Assembly: GCA_964503615.1 (NCBI GenBank)
Contig: CAZDBA010000097.1
Coordinates: 1 to 20,137, forward strand
Origin: CAZDBA01 sp964503615
GTDB taxonomy: Bacteria; Planctomycetota; Planctomycetia; Pirellulales; Pirellulaceae
Reading direction: 5' to 3'
Length of the DNA stretch: 20,137 nucleotides
Below, one piece after another: positions 1-8,437 of this stretch; the stretch's first letter is position 1, and each line of letters begins with the position of its first letter. The notes beneath the pieces were generated by a model. That model made no database searches. It was not told the origin of the DNA and was given only the letters and a program-made list of their open reading frames with translations. The position numbers were made by a program, and so were the translations under genes.

Positions 1-147
1 CAATTTGTTCCTGTCCTCTTCCGCTGTTCTATTCTGAAAATTCTCATCGACCGACGCCTTGGGTTGCCAAAAATTGAGACCGACTTTTGATCTTATTTCA
101 TGGCTGGCAAACGGCCTGTTTAACACCGGTCTGGCCAGCAGACGCAA

Positions 148-954
148 CTATCGGTTTTGACCTCGATCAATCCCCTGCCCGATCGCTTCGAAACCGCGAT
201 TAAGCAGTTCTCCAGTGTTCCTCTGGAAATTAACGTTGGGCAAAAGATTATCGGACGTTGGGCGTTGGTTGGTATTGATCCGAGGCGTAATCACGCGTTG
301 GTTTGAAAATTGGCCCTCGATGGTTTGGATGCCCTGACCGAATGGATCGCGGTTGGGAACTCGGTTGATGGTAGGTGTACCTTCAACGAACCAAGTATCG
401 CGATTCTCCAACGTTATTTTTTCGGTTGGATCTTTTCCTTGAGCGGCAAACGACTGATTCATCTGTTCCAGTCGCGGAGACAGAATGGCGTGGATTTCCT
501 GTGGCACCATAACTGAAAGTTGGTTCAGCGAGCGTGCAATAAAGTTGCCGGATCGAGAGTGGATTACGTTGTTGGATAGCGTGTCGGGAAGCAAAGTCAC
601 CGCGAATAGAGTCACCAACATGCATAGCAATCCGCCTTTGAAAGCCCCCAGAATTGCGCCTGACTGATGATCAAAGCCATCCAGCTTCATTTGGTCGATT
701 GAGCTGCGTACGTAGCCAAATCCGATCCAAATCACCAACGAAGTACCCAGGAAAAGGACTAGCATGGAGGCGAACTTGTTCCACGGTGGGTTGACTTGCA
801 AGTACGGCGAAACCATGCCATGAAAATTCATGGCTACGAAATAGCTGACAATGACCGAAGCGAACGAAGCGACTTGCCACGCGAGCCCTTTCCACCAGCC
901 GAAGAAAATCGCACCGATGAAAACAATCAACATCAAGATGTCATAGATTGACAT
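148..954 (-). CDS. CvpA family inner-membrane protein
   Basis: This 268-residue protein begins with four hydrophobic segments, at about residues 4-22, 25-45, 62-82 and 100-122. The first opens with the IYDILMLIVF and FFGWWKGLAWQ pattern typical of the CvpA/colicin V production family. The third and fourth segments are separated by a short loop carrying LDGFDHQSGAILGAFKG, which matches the family's G-x-x-x-G-xx-KG region. After residue 125 it becomes soluble, Asn/Gln/Arg-rich and probably disordered, a longer tail than in the short enterobacterial CvpA. The start is ATG, with AGGAG about 6-7 nt upstream. CvpA proteins are inner-membrane proteins linked to colicin V export and envelope stress; their biochemical role is unresolved. 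The gene stands alone here, divergent from the next gene. Family assignment is good; function is open. Confidence 0.82.
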   Translation of the reverse strand: MSIYDILMLIVFIGAIFFGWWKGLAWQVASFASVIVSYFVAMNFHGMVSPYLQVNPPWNKFASMLVLFLGTSLVIWIGFGYVRSSIDQMKLDGFDHQSGAILGAFKGGLLCMLVTLFAVTLLPDTLSNNVIHSRSGNFIARSLNQLSVMVPQEIHAILSPRLEQMNQSFAAQGKDPTEKITLENRDTWFVEGTPTINRVPNRDPFGQGIQTIEGQFSNQRVITPRINTNQRPTSDNLLPNVNFQRNTGELLNRGFEAIGQGIDRGQNR

Positions 955-1275
955 AAATAACTCCTACTCCGTGGTAATTTATTTTTCAGGCATTGTTTTG
1001 GAAACGATAGCCTGCGACCGAATCCTTGGTCGAATCTCGAATGTCTCGAGTGGCAAGGATGTGGATTTAATCTTATTCACGGCCAAGGCTCAAGACAAAT
1101 GAACGGAAACGATGCCAAACTCGCCATTTGCTAGCTGAATGATACTGGCTTGCTAGCGTGCGTTAATTCTTGTTTTCGTTCCGCTGAACAATGGGTAGAA
1201 GTACTGTTCTGCGTTAATTAAACCAAACGCCAGAGCTTACTTACTTCGAACATTTACCAAGACGACGCATTCTTC
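955..1275. other. Divergent intergenic region
   Basis: This region of about 320 nt lies between two divergent genes and should hold both promoters, but I could not fix a convincing -35/-10 pair. It contains a direct repeat of TTGCTAGC, near 1129 and 1150, spaced about 20 nt apart. No coding potential or RNA gene was seen. Confidence 0.4.
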
Positions 1276-1983
1276 GTGGCCAACTTTCAAACTCATATTA
1301 CTGTTAGCACTGTGGTCGGCATCGGCTATGCAACGATCGGTCATCTTTACTTTGATCTTTCGATACAGCATTGCATGGTTGCCGGTGCACTATGCAGTGT
1401 TGCTGGAATGTTACCTGATCTGGATCACAACTCGGGGATTCCCCTTCGTGAAATGTTGTCCTTCGTTTCGGTGTTGGTGCCGATGTTGATGCTGCGACGA
1501 TTCGAATCACTAGGATGGACGCCGGAAACGATGGTGTTCGCTTCTGGGGTTCTCTATGTATTTATTCGATTTGGTGTCGGGCACGTCTTTCGGCAATACA
1601 CAACACATCGCGGGATGTGGCACAGTATCCCCGCTGCGCTGATTGCGGGGATGATCACCTTCCTGATCTGCCTTTCTCCCGATCTGGATGCAAGGCTATT
1701 CAAATCGTGGGCGGTCGTACTTGGGTTTGTTTCCCACTTGGCATTGGACGAACTGTACTCAGTTGACTTCCGTGGGCGGCGTTTGAAAAGGTCGTCGGGT
1801 ACGGCGTTAAAATTCTGGGGTAAAAAAGCTTGGCCGAACTATACGACCTATGGCAAACTGGCGTTTTTAGTGTTGTTGATCTTTAGCGATGGCCCGTTGA
1901 TGAACCACTACGGACACGAACCGCTGGACATTCCCTGGTCGGCTTGGGTCGATGATCTTTGGGACAAATCATTGGTTCGGTGA
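1276..1983 (+). CDS. DUF457/YdjM-like membrane-bound metal-dependent hydrolase
   Basis: This 235-residue membrane protein has the spaced His/Asp signature of the YdjM/DUF457 family, which is annotated as metal-dependent hydrolases related to phospholipase C-like folds. Visible pieces are H7 in the N-terminal QTH, the LPDLDHNSG motif with D48, D50 and H51, the THRGMWHS motif with H111 and H116, and SHLALDEL with H154 and D158. Hydrophobic stretches lie between these motifs (about residues 33-47, 62-73, 88-100, 118-133, 143-156 and 189-200), so the motifs sit at membrane borders. The start is GTG with no clear Shine-Dalgarno sequence; no better start exists before residue 34. Substrate is unknown. 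In E. coli the YdjM homologue is LexA-regulated, but no SOS box was identified here. Confidence 0.78.
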   Translation: MANFQTHITVSTVVGIGYATIGHLYFDLSIQHCMVAGALCSVAGMLPDLDHNSGIPLREMLSFVSVLVPMLMLRRFESLGWTPETMVFASGVLYVFIRFGVGHVFRQYTTHRGMWHSIPAALIAGMITFLICLSPDLDARLFKSWAVVLGFVSHLALDELYSVDFRGRRLKRSSGTALKFWGKKAWPNYTTYGKLAFLVLLIFSDGPLMNHYGHEPLDIPWSAWVDDLWDKSLVR

Positions 1984-2036
1984 AGCCAGAAAACGACACG
2001 GAAATCGGGTGCCTGCGGTTCGCCCAGTCGAATCCA

Positions 2037-2173
2037 GTTAGCCACGAAAGTGGCGGCATGATGTAGCCCACGGCGTAAGCCGTGGGATTTGGTTTAACCG
2101 AATTTATAGAGCCCCGAAAGGGGCGGCAGGAATTGCGCCTTTCTTTTTCAAAAGATGTCGCCCCTTCAGGGCT
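2037..2173. repeat. Planctomycete-type hairpin (REP-like) repeat cluster
   Basis: Four short palindromes lie in about 135 nt. The first (2040-2057) is AGCCAC-GAAA-GTGGCGGC. The second (2065-2086) is CCCACGGC-GTAA-GCCGTGGG. The third (2110-2127) is AGCCCC-GAAA-GGGGCGGC. The fourth (2156-2173) is GTCGCCCC-TTCA-GGGCT in the opposite orientation. Units one and three differ at paired positions in a way that keeps the stem intact, so the structure appears to be what is conserved. Such clusters resemble REP-type repeats that are moved or maintained by REP-associated tyrosine transposases; no such transposase is in this window. Confidence 0.72.
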
Positions 2174-2681
2174 TTTTTAACTTCGGTTCATTGCGCTTCC
2201 TCGCCTCTTCGACTATTTGCTCTCCGTATCGCTTGTAGGCCTTTTTCGCATCACCTTTTTTTCCAATACAAAATATTGCCCGGCGTAACGTGAGATCAAC
2301 TATAAACAATCCAACCCTTTGCTCGTCCGTGATGGTCGCAATGTCAGATGAAAAATAAACGGGAAGTACTCTGCCATCTGATAATGTCGCTTTGGTTGCG
2401 CAAAAAGTTGAGTAAGGACTTGTTGATTTGAACCGTGATTTCATTCCCTCCTTTATAAAGAAGTCCTTTTTTCTGGGAAACAAAGTTGACAACTTGGTTG
2501 GGTAAAACTCAAGCGTGATTTCGCCGCGAAATTTGTCGTCAAGATTCAAAACGACTGGCTGCCAATAAATATTGTAGGCCAAAAGGCTTCCGTAAATCCC
2601 CAAGCCAATCAGGAAAACAACCATTGCCCTTTTGAACACCTGAAGGCGTTTGGGAATTTCATTCGAGTTAGAAATATTCAA
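2166..2681 (-). CDS. Hypothetical protein with one N-terminal membrane segment
   Basis: I do not recognise this 171-residue protein. It has a short basic N-terminus, one hydrophobic segment at about residues 20-38 (AMVVFLIGLGIYGSLLAYNI), and a roughly 130-residue soluble part that is Lys/Arg-rich toward the end. This suggests a single-pass anchored protein. The open frame starts at TTG just after a stop, without a clear Shine-Dalgarno sequence. An ATG at codon 20 (position 2624) has a weak AAGGG close by and is an alternative start that would put the hydrophobic segment at the very N-terminus. The last codons and the stop lie in the outermost unit of the hairpin repeat, so the native C-terminus may have been replaced by repeat insertion. 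Expression is not certain. Confidence 0.5.
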   Translation of the reverse strand: MNISNSNEIPKRLQVFKRAMVVFLIGLGIYGSLLAYNIYWQPVVLNLDDKFRGEITLEFYPTKLSTLFPRKKDFFIKEGMKSRFKSTSPYSTFCATKATLSDGRVLPVYFSSDIATITDEQRVGLFIVDLTLRRAIFCIGKKGDAKKAYKRYGEQIVEEARKRNEPKLKKP

Positions 2682-2699
2682 AATACATCAACTCCCATA

Positions 2700-2739
2700 C
2701 ATTTTTGATTTCAACCCATTTTTGATTTCAACCCATTTT
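2700..2739. repeat. 17-bp tandem duplication
   Basis: The unit CATTTTTGATTTCAACC occurs twice without mismatch (2700-2716 and 2717-2733), followed by a partial third copy to 2739. It lies just upstream of the small hypothetical gene on the minus strand, so it could affect its promoter, or it may be replication slippage. Confidence 0.85.
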
Positions 2740-2789
2740 AGGCCCGCCATCTGAAAACCTGGACTGAAACGTCTAGTAATCGCGGGTTC

Positions 2790-3239
2790 TTAAAACAGTT
2801 TTTGGCTGTCTAGCAATATCGTTACTGGACCATCGTTGACCAGATGGACTTTCATGTCGGTTTGAAACTTACCCGTTTCAACGGTTAAACCTTTTTCACG
2901 AAGTCCACTTACGACCGCTTCGTACAGGCGGTTGCCGGTTTCGGGATCGGCTGCGGTAATAAAACTGGGACGGCGCCCCTTGCGCACATCTCCCAGCAAG
3001 GTGAATTGACTGACGGCCAATATGGCCCCATTTGTGTCGGTGATGGGCAAGTTCATTTTTCCTTCGGCGTCTTCGAAAACTCTCAGCCCTGTGATCTTGT
3101 CGACCGTATAGGTTACGTCCTTGTCACTATCCTCGCGTTGGACACCGACCAGAATCAGTAGCCCGTGTCCGATCTTTCCGACCGTCTCACCGTCAACAAT
3201 TACATGTGCTGAGCTAACACGTTGTACTACCGTTCTCAT
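2790..3239 (-). CDS. dtd: D-aminoacyl-tRNA deacylase (Dtd)
   Basis: This 149-residue protein hydrolyses D-amino acids (and mischarged glycine) off tRNA, protecting cytosolic translation. It has the complete DTD fold sequence: MRTVVQRVSSAHV at the N-terminus, the SQFTL motif at residues 77-81, and the NDGPVT motif at 135-140 with the Gly-cisPro chirality filter. Length matches the family. The frame stays open upstream for 31 more codons, but that extension is Arg-rich and overlaps the preceding gene. The chosen ATG aligns with family members and has GGAGGAGG 7 nt upstream. The start overlaps the stop of the preceding helicase gene as ATGA, so translation is probably coupled. This gene is the last of a three-gene operon. 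Confidence 0.96.
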   Translation of the reverse strand: MRTVVQRVSSAHVIVDGETVGKIGHGLLILVGVQREDSDKDVTYTVDKITGLRVFEDAEGKMNLPITDTNGAILAVSQFTLLGDVRKGRRPSFITAADPETGNRLYEAVVSGLREKGLTVETGKFQTDMKVHLVNDGPVTILLDSQKLF

Positions 3240-6200
3240 TGAACCGCCTCCTCCAACTCGCCAAGCAATCGGTCGAGCACGCGCTCGCGGTCTTCGTACC
3301 AGTCTTTGGCCAGCACGAATGCGATTCTCCATCCGAAAGCTTCCAGCAAGCGAGGCCGCATTACGTCCCGTTCCAGCACATCGTCCAACCGATAGTATTC
3401 TGCATTGTCGACCAATATTCCCAGCCGATAGACTTGATCGCCCGATTTGCGAACGCCCAAATCACACTGGAAATGAGATTGTCCGACGTTCCGATCGACT
3501 TCAAAACCTTTGCTCTGTAATGCTGCTGAGATCTGTTCGACCAGCGGCGAAGCGTCTGCCGTCCGATCGTCTGATTCTTGTCGAGAGAGTTTTTGCAGGA
3601 CGACGGCCATGTTGTCTGCATCGCCCACTGAAACGGCTTCGGCATACGTTAAGTAGTTTTTCAGGCAGCGAGCACCATCGTTGTAGTCGTTGGTGATTCG
3701 GTCGCCTGTAATCGAACTCACGACACACATGTTCTTTTTGGCTCGTGAAAAAGCCACGTTCAATCGCTTCTCGCCTCCGCTTTTGTTGATCGGGCCAAAG
3801 TTCATATACATTTTGCCGGCCGTGTTTTGCCCGTAGCAGACACTCAAAATAATAATATCCCGTTCGTCACCTTGAATGTTCTCCAGATTCTTTACCAACA
3901 GCCCAACGAATTGATTGTCGACCTCTCGTTCCAACTCTGAATCCAATAGAGCTCGAAACTCTCGGTCCGATTCAGCCAAGCGATTCAACGCTTGCTCTAT
4001 CGCTTCTTGCTGAGCCTCGGAGAACGCAACGACGCCGATGCTGTACGGCTGTTCCTGGTTTTCATTCTGCCGAAGCAACTCACGGACCAAGTTTGCAATG
4101 TAGTCCGCTTCGATTCGGTTTCGACGATTGTCATAAATCCCTTGCTCCATGAAATGGAAGCTGATCGGTCGTGACGTTGCTTCTGTTGCGCGACGTTCGA
4201 AATCGTCTGTTGCCAAATCCTCAACAGAGATTCGCTTCAGCTTCGGTGCGGGCAACGCTTCGTCGGGTACTGTTAACAATCGTCCATTGTAGAACGCTCG
4301 GTTGGAAAAGCTGATTAGGGACTCACTACGACTGCGGTAGTGCCAGCCAAGCATGGTGCTGGGTAAGTTCTTGGCGGAATGGCTGAGCAAGCTGTTCGTG
4401 TTCAAATCGTATTGAACCCACTGCCCCTCTTCTTCAAACTCCAGCCCTTCATCCTCTTCCGATTTCTTGCTGGCGAAAAAGTTGGTGGGCGGCAATTGCA
4501 TCTGATCGCCGACCACGATCGCTTGGGGAGCACGAAAGATCGTGGGGATCGCTTCCTCAAGCGTTACCTGGCTCGCCTCGTCAAAGATCACCACATCGAC
4601 GAGATTACCTCGAAGCGGCAGCGTATCCGAAACGCTCAACGGGCTCATCAACCAAACCGGTTTCAAATCGTTGACCACCTCGCCCGATTCCTCCGCCATC
4701 AGATCGCGGATCGGCTTATACCTCATCGATTTGCCAAACTCATGCTCCAATTCTCGCCGGCCTTTTTGGTAACGTTTCTTGTACGCCTTTTCTTCCGGCG
4801 TGAGCGTGGTAGCCGCGTTTTCGCAGAGTTCGATATGTTCCATGAAAACAGATCGTTGCCGAGTGAGGATTTCGTGCGTATTGGCGTCCAGCCATTTGCG
4901 GTAATTGTCGTTCAAGTTATTGGTGGCGGCCTGATGCTCCGAAAAATTAAATCGGTTTAACTCGCGATCGTTTTGCAAATGCGAGTCGTAAGTTGCATCG
5001 GCGATGGCGGTTTCCAGTTGTTGAAAGTTCAAGGGGAATTGTCGGATTGAACGTCTCAACGTAGGCGGTAAATCCTTCATCCGTTTCAAGCAGGCCAGAA
5101 AGTCCGGGATCTCCTCGAGCGAATTTTCCACTTGCTGCAAGTAAGTCTCCAACTGTTCCCAAGTGAGTGATTCGCAATCGTCAATGATCTGCCCCGAATG
5201 CGTCAAACAAGCATTTACTGCATCAGACGAATCTGTGATTTGCGAAACGGTCGTCGCTGCCTGAGAAGATTTGAGCAGAGACTGGAATGTGGCTTGCAGT
5301 CCGCTCGGCTGTTCGGACAACCATTGCCGGGTCTCCGAAATCGCGGTCAGCGTTTGCCCCAAGTCTGCTGACAGTTTGAACTCTTGAGCTAAATCGGTTT
5401 TTAGTTTTTCCAACTCCCCTTGGTCTTTATATTCTTGGCTGAGTTCGTTGAGTACGGTCGCCCAACTTGGTCGAATCACGTGTGATTTGAAATCGTAACA
5501 CCGCTTCATCACCGAACGCAGGCGCCACCATGAAGGGCTTAACCAAAAGAAGTAGCTGCCCTCGAACGACTTGGCTTGTTCTATCGCCGCTGGAAGATCT
5601 TTAGCCGGGATTTTTTCGCGCCAAGCTGAATTGGTTTCCGAGTGGGCTTGGAGCTTTGCTTCAAACGCATTTAGCTTAGCTGTCTCGGTCTCGAGCTTTC
5701 TCGAGGATTCCGAATCGGCGTCTAATAAATGCAAGCGGTCATCTTGCACGTGTGGTAACAAACGATTGCCAAACTCAACAAGCTGACTCCCCTGCCCTAC
5801 TGTTTGCCACTGGCTGTTGGGAACTCCGCAAGACCGTAGTTGCTGAGTTGCTTTTGCACGCGCGTCGTCGGCCAGTTGTGTCGTTTCTTTGACAAACGAA
5901 ATCGGCCGATCCTGCTCACCCACACTGGGCGAAAGGCAGCACAGCGGGTGATTGGCGAGGATCTCGTCGCTTTGAATTTCGGCGACCAGTTCGTTTAGCT
6001 CTTCCAGTTGCGAACGGTTCTCGGACCAGTCACGGTAGTCCGGTAGTTTTTCCTTTTCGATCGCATCCAACTCGGGCACTGCCCCTTTGGCGGCCAAGCA
6101 CTTTGCGAGCAATTGTCGTAGTGGAACTCCAGTTTGTTCACTGGCTGTGCCCATCTGTTGATGAAAGTGTTCAAGCGAGTCCAGTGATTTCCGCATCGAT

Positions 6201-8437
6201 TTCAGGACAGTTTTCCGAGCCGGTGAAGCTTTTCGCTTTTTCTTTTTGTCCAGAAATTCGTGGTAGCTTTTCTTCAAGTCCATCACGAACTCTTTTTTGT
6301 CCGTTTGAGAATCGTGGATCAAGCAACACAACGTGCCTAGCCCACGTTGCTTGAGCCGCGAATAGACCACGTCGATCGCCGCCCGTTTTTCGCAAACGAA
6401 CAGAACTCGTTTGCCGCGCGCGACATAGTCGGCGATCAAGTTCGCGATTGTCTGAGACTTTCCAGTACCTGGCGGCCCCTGAATAATGTAGCTCTCCCCT
6501 GCCCTTGCTTTGGCGATCGAACCGGCCTGCGTTGGGTCACACGGCACTACGTCATACCGGTCGTCGATTGGGGTCGTCAGGTTCGTCTGCGAATTTTCTG
6601 AAATGGAATGCAGTGAGAAGACTGCGTCGAATGCGGTGTTGTCGCGCTGCTCTTTTAACAGGAGTTCGTAGTCTCTGACTAACGACATTTTGCGATACTT
6701 GAAATTCGCGAGTGTCACATTGCACAGGTCAAACTGCCACTGATAAGGGTTCTCGCTTCCATCCTCCATTTGCACGAAAGTCTTTTTGACCTCTTCAACC
6801 TTTTCGTTTTCATTGTTGGAGTCGCCTGAGGAACTATCTGACCCTGTCGGTTCGGCAAACGATTTTCTGGGCGGGGGAACTTTCTGAATGATCTCTCGAA
6901 GTTTTAACGACTTTGGCTGGACAAAGTTTGCAAAAATTTTGACGCCCAACGGATGAAAATTCGCTGGGTCGTAGCTGTAATCGAGCTCCATAAAGTTCCG
7001 CATGCCACGCCCAGACAACCGAGCCCGGCGACGATACTGATCCAGCCTTCGTTTCGCCTTTTCGTGAACGATGCTGACTCGTGGTTTCTCGATTTTCTTC
7101 AGCGTAATGCCGGCGCGGCTGTTCTCAATGTGGGCGGCAAGGAAATCGTAGAACTGATCAACGTCCGTTTTTTCAAGGTCGATCGATTCTGGCAACTCGA
7201 TTTCGTAAAGCTCTTTGAACTGGTGCCTCAAGACCGGATTGACTTCGGCGATCGTTTCCAAAACATCAATCGTGTATTTGTCGTTGAGTCCCTTCTTCTT
7301 TTTTAGCTGAACGGGGACCAGCAACAGCGGAGACTCGAAACGTTGGATCGGTTTTTCCTTAAGATTTGACCAATCTAAAAAACAGATCGCCAATCGCAAC
7401 TGAGCCATTCCAAACTCGGCCGTGTCGCGACGAGCTTCGGCCAGGATCCGGTCCAGCACGCCCGGTAGGTAGATCGCTTCTGAAAAGTTCAGGAAGCTGT
7501 TTAACGATAACGGCTTTCCCGAACAAACCTTTTTGTGCAACGACTTGTTCCACGTCAACAGCTGCTCAGGTCGCAACGACTGTAAGTTGAAAGACAGTGG
7601 AACGGAGGCCTGTGTCAGGTTGACACTCTGCATCGTCTGCTTGAAGTTCAACAGCCGATTTCTTTTGGAAAGGTCGAACAATCGCTCTTGAAGTTTTGCA
7701 AGCACCACCGCTTGTTTCGTCCGATGGTCCTGAGTTTCAAACCCTTCAATCGCAGCCAGATCAAACTCGATGTCCGTTTCTTGATCGCGATAATTTTCCA
7801 GTGTACTGATGATCGATGGAAAGTCCTGGGCTCGTTTGTGACGATCCAGTTCGGTCATCCGCACAATGGCTCGGGCGACAACAGGGTGCAGTTCGGGAGC
7901 CAGAGCAAACAAGTTGTTTCGGTTTGCAACGAATTGGGCAACGTCTTTGTCTTGGTCAAAATCAAGGTGGCAAACGAGGCTGGCGAGCAAGATTCCCAAG
8001 CTGAAAATGTCGGTCAGCGGATCGTGGTGGCCTATCGTATGTTCCCATGAAACATAGCCCGGCAAATACACACGTCGCTCAGTCGTCTCATCGAACTCGC
8101 CCACCGAAAGGTTCTCTTTTTCGCGAGTACCGAGGTCGACATCGGTTTCGCTGGAGAACTCGTCGATCACTTCGAATGCCGAAACGTTATCCTGTTGCAG
8201 GCGTTTGACTTTCGGTTCGTTCCGCGAAATCTCCTTGCGTGCCGATTGTTCAAACCAAGCTCGTGAGTCGCTGACGTGCAGCGCGAGGGTGCCTTCCAAG
8301 GGAGCGACAAAACCTGCCAGATGAGCTTGTTGCGTTTCTCGAAACAGTGGAAGCAATGTTGTTAAAGCGTCTTCCGTTGTGAATCCTCCAGACTGAAAAC
8401 GTTGCAACATAAATTCGCGAAAGGTCTGTCTATCCAT
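3236..8437 (-). CDS. Pseudokinase-DUF4011-SF1 helicase-nuclease fusion protein
   Basis: This 1733-residue multidomain protein begins with a kinase-like region (about residues 30-215). It has a C-lobe-like PGYVSWEHT and DIFSLGILLASLV but lacks HRD, DFG and the N-lobe glycine loop. DUF4011 follows (about 240-460, with FDLSKRNRLLNF at 254-265). The SF1/UPF1-like helicase is split: Walker A GPPGTGKS at 654-661, a long partly coiled-coil insert (about 715-1200), Walker B FDEAS with D1286/E1287, GDQMQLPP at 1310-1317, GWHYRSR at 1364-1370, IQGDERD at 1521-1527 and NVAFSRAKK at 1560-1568. The C-terminus (about 1627-1725) matches MTES_1575/DUF559-type nuclease domains: CDLGV, then LGILVDN, then RDVMRPRLLEAFGWRI. 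The usual acidic residue before the D of the second motif is leucine. ATG start with AAGGAG 10 nt upstream; it overlaps the protease gene by 8 nt. The architecture suggests phage defence or nucleic-acid surveillance. Confidence 0.88.
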   Translation of the reverse strand: MDRQTFREFMLQRFQSGGFTTEDALTTLLPLFRETQQAHLAGFVAPLEGTLALHVSDSRAWFEQSARKEISRNEPKVKRLQQDNVSAFEVIDEFSSETDVDLGTREKENLSVGEFDETTERRVYLPGYVSWEHTIGHHDPLTDIFSLGILLASLVCHLDFDQDKDVAQFVANRNNLFALAPELHPVVARAIVRMTELDRHKRAQDFPSIISTLENYRDQETDIEFDLAAIEGFETQDHRTKQAVVLAKLQERLFDLSKRNRLLNFKQTMQSVNLTQASVPLSFNLQSLRPEQLLTWNKSLHKKVCSGKPLSLNSFLNFSEAIYLPGVLDRILAEARRDTAEFGMAQLRLAICFLDWSNLKEKPIQRFESPLLLVPVQLKKKKGLNDKYTIDVLETIAEVNPVLRHQFKELYEIELPESIDLEKTDVDQFYDFLAAHIENSRAGITLKKIEKPRVSIVHEKAKRRLDQYRRRARLSGRGMRNFMELDYSYDPANFHPLGVKIFANFVQPKSLKLREIIQKVPPPRKSFAEPTGSDSSSGDSNNENEKVEEVKKTFVQMEDGSENPYQWQFDLCNVTLANFKYRKMSLVRDYELLLKEQRDNTAFDAVFSLHSISENSQTNLTTPIDDRYDVVPCDPTQAGSIAKARAGESYIIQGPPGTGKSQTIANLIADYVARGKRVLFVCEKRAAIDVVYSRLKQRGLGTLCCLIHDSQTDKKEFVMDLKKSYHEFLDKKKKRKASPARKTVLKSMRKSLDSLEHFHQQMGTASEQTGVPLRQLLAKCLAAKGAVPELDAIEKEKLPDYRDWSENRSQLEELNELVAEIQSDEILANHPLCCLSPSVGEQDRPISFVKETTQLADDARAKATQQLRSCGVPNSQWQTVGQGSQLVEFGNRLLPHVQDDRLHLLDADSESSRKLETETAKLNAFEAKLQAHSETNSAWREKIPAKDLPAAIEQAKSFEGSYFFWLSPSWWRLRSVMKRCYDFKSHVIRPSWATVLNELSQEYKDQGELEKLKTDLAQEFKLSADLGQTLTAISETRQWLSEQPSGLQATFQSLLKSSQAATTVSQITDSSDAVNACLTHSGQIIDDCESLTWEQLETYLQQVENSLEEIPDFLACLKRMKDLPPTLRRSIRQFPLNFQQLETAIADATYDSHLQNDRELNRFNFSEHQAATNNLNDNYRKWLDANTHEILTRQRSVFMEHIELCENAATTLTPEEKAYKKRYQKGRRELEHEFGKSMRYKPIRDLMAEESGEVVNDLKPVWLMSPLSVSDTLPLRGNLVDVVIFDEASQVTLEEAIPTIFRAPQAIVVGDQMQLPPTNFFASKKSEEDEGLEFEEEGQWVQYDLNTNSLLSHSAKNLPSTMLGWHYRSRSESLISFSNRAFYNGRLLTVPDEALPAPKLKRISVEDLATDDFERRATEATSRPISFHFMEQGIYDNRRNRIEADYIANLVRELLRQNENQEQPYSIGVVAFSEAQQEAIEQALNRLAESDREFRALLDSELEREVDNQFVGLLVKNLENIQGDERDIIILSVCYGQNTAGKMYMNFGPINKSGGEKRLNVAFSRAKKNMCVVSSITGDRITNDYNDGARCLKNYLTYAEAVSVGDADNMAVVLQKLSRQESDDRTADASPLVEQISAALQSKGFEVDRNVGQSHFQCDLGVRKSGDQVYRLGILVDNAEYYRLDDVLERDVMRPRLLEAFGWRIAFVLAKDWYEDRERVLDRLLGELEEAVQ
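3247..3254 (-). promoter_or_regulatory. Strong Shine-Dalgarno of dtd
   Basis: On the minus strand this reads GGAGGAGG, 7 nt before the dtd ATG and inside the 3' end of the helicase gene. It decides the dtd start and, with the ATGA overlap, suggests termination-reinitiation coupling. Confidence 0.85.

Noticed and set aside
3240..3332. Upstream extension of dtd by 31 codons
   Set aside because: The extra residues are Arg/Gly-rich, lie inside the helicase gene, and are absent from the Dtd family; the internal ATG has a strong Shine-Dalgarno sequence.
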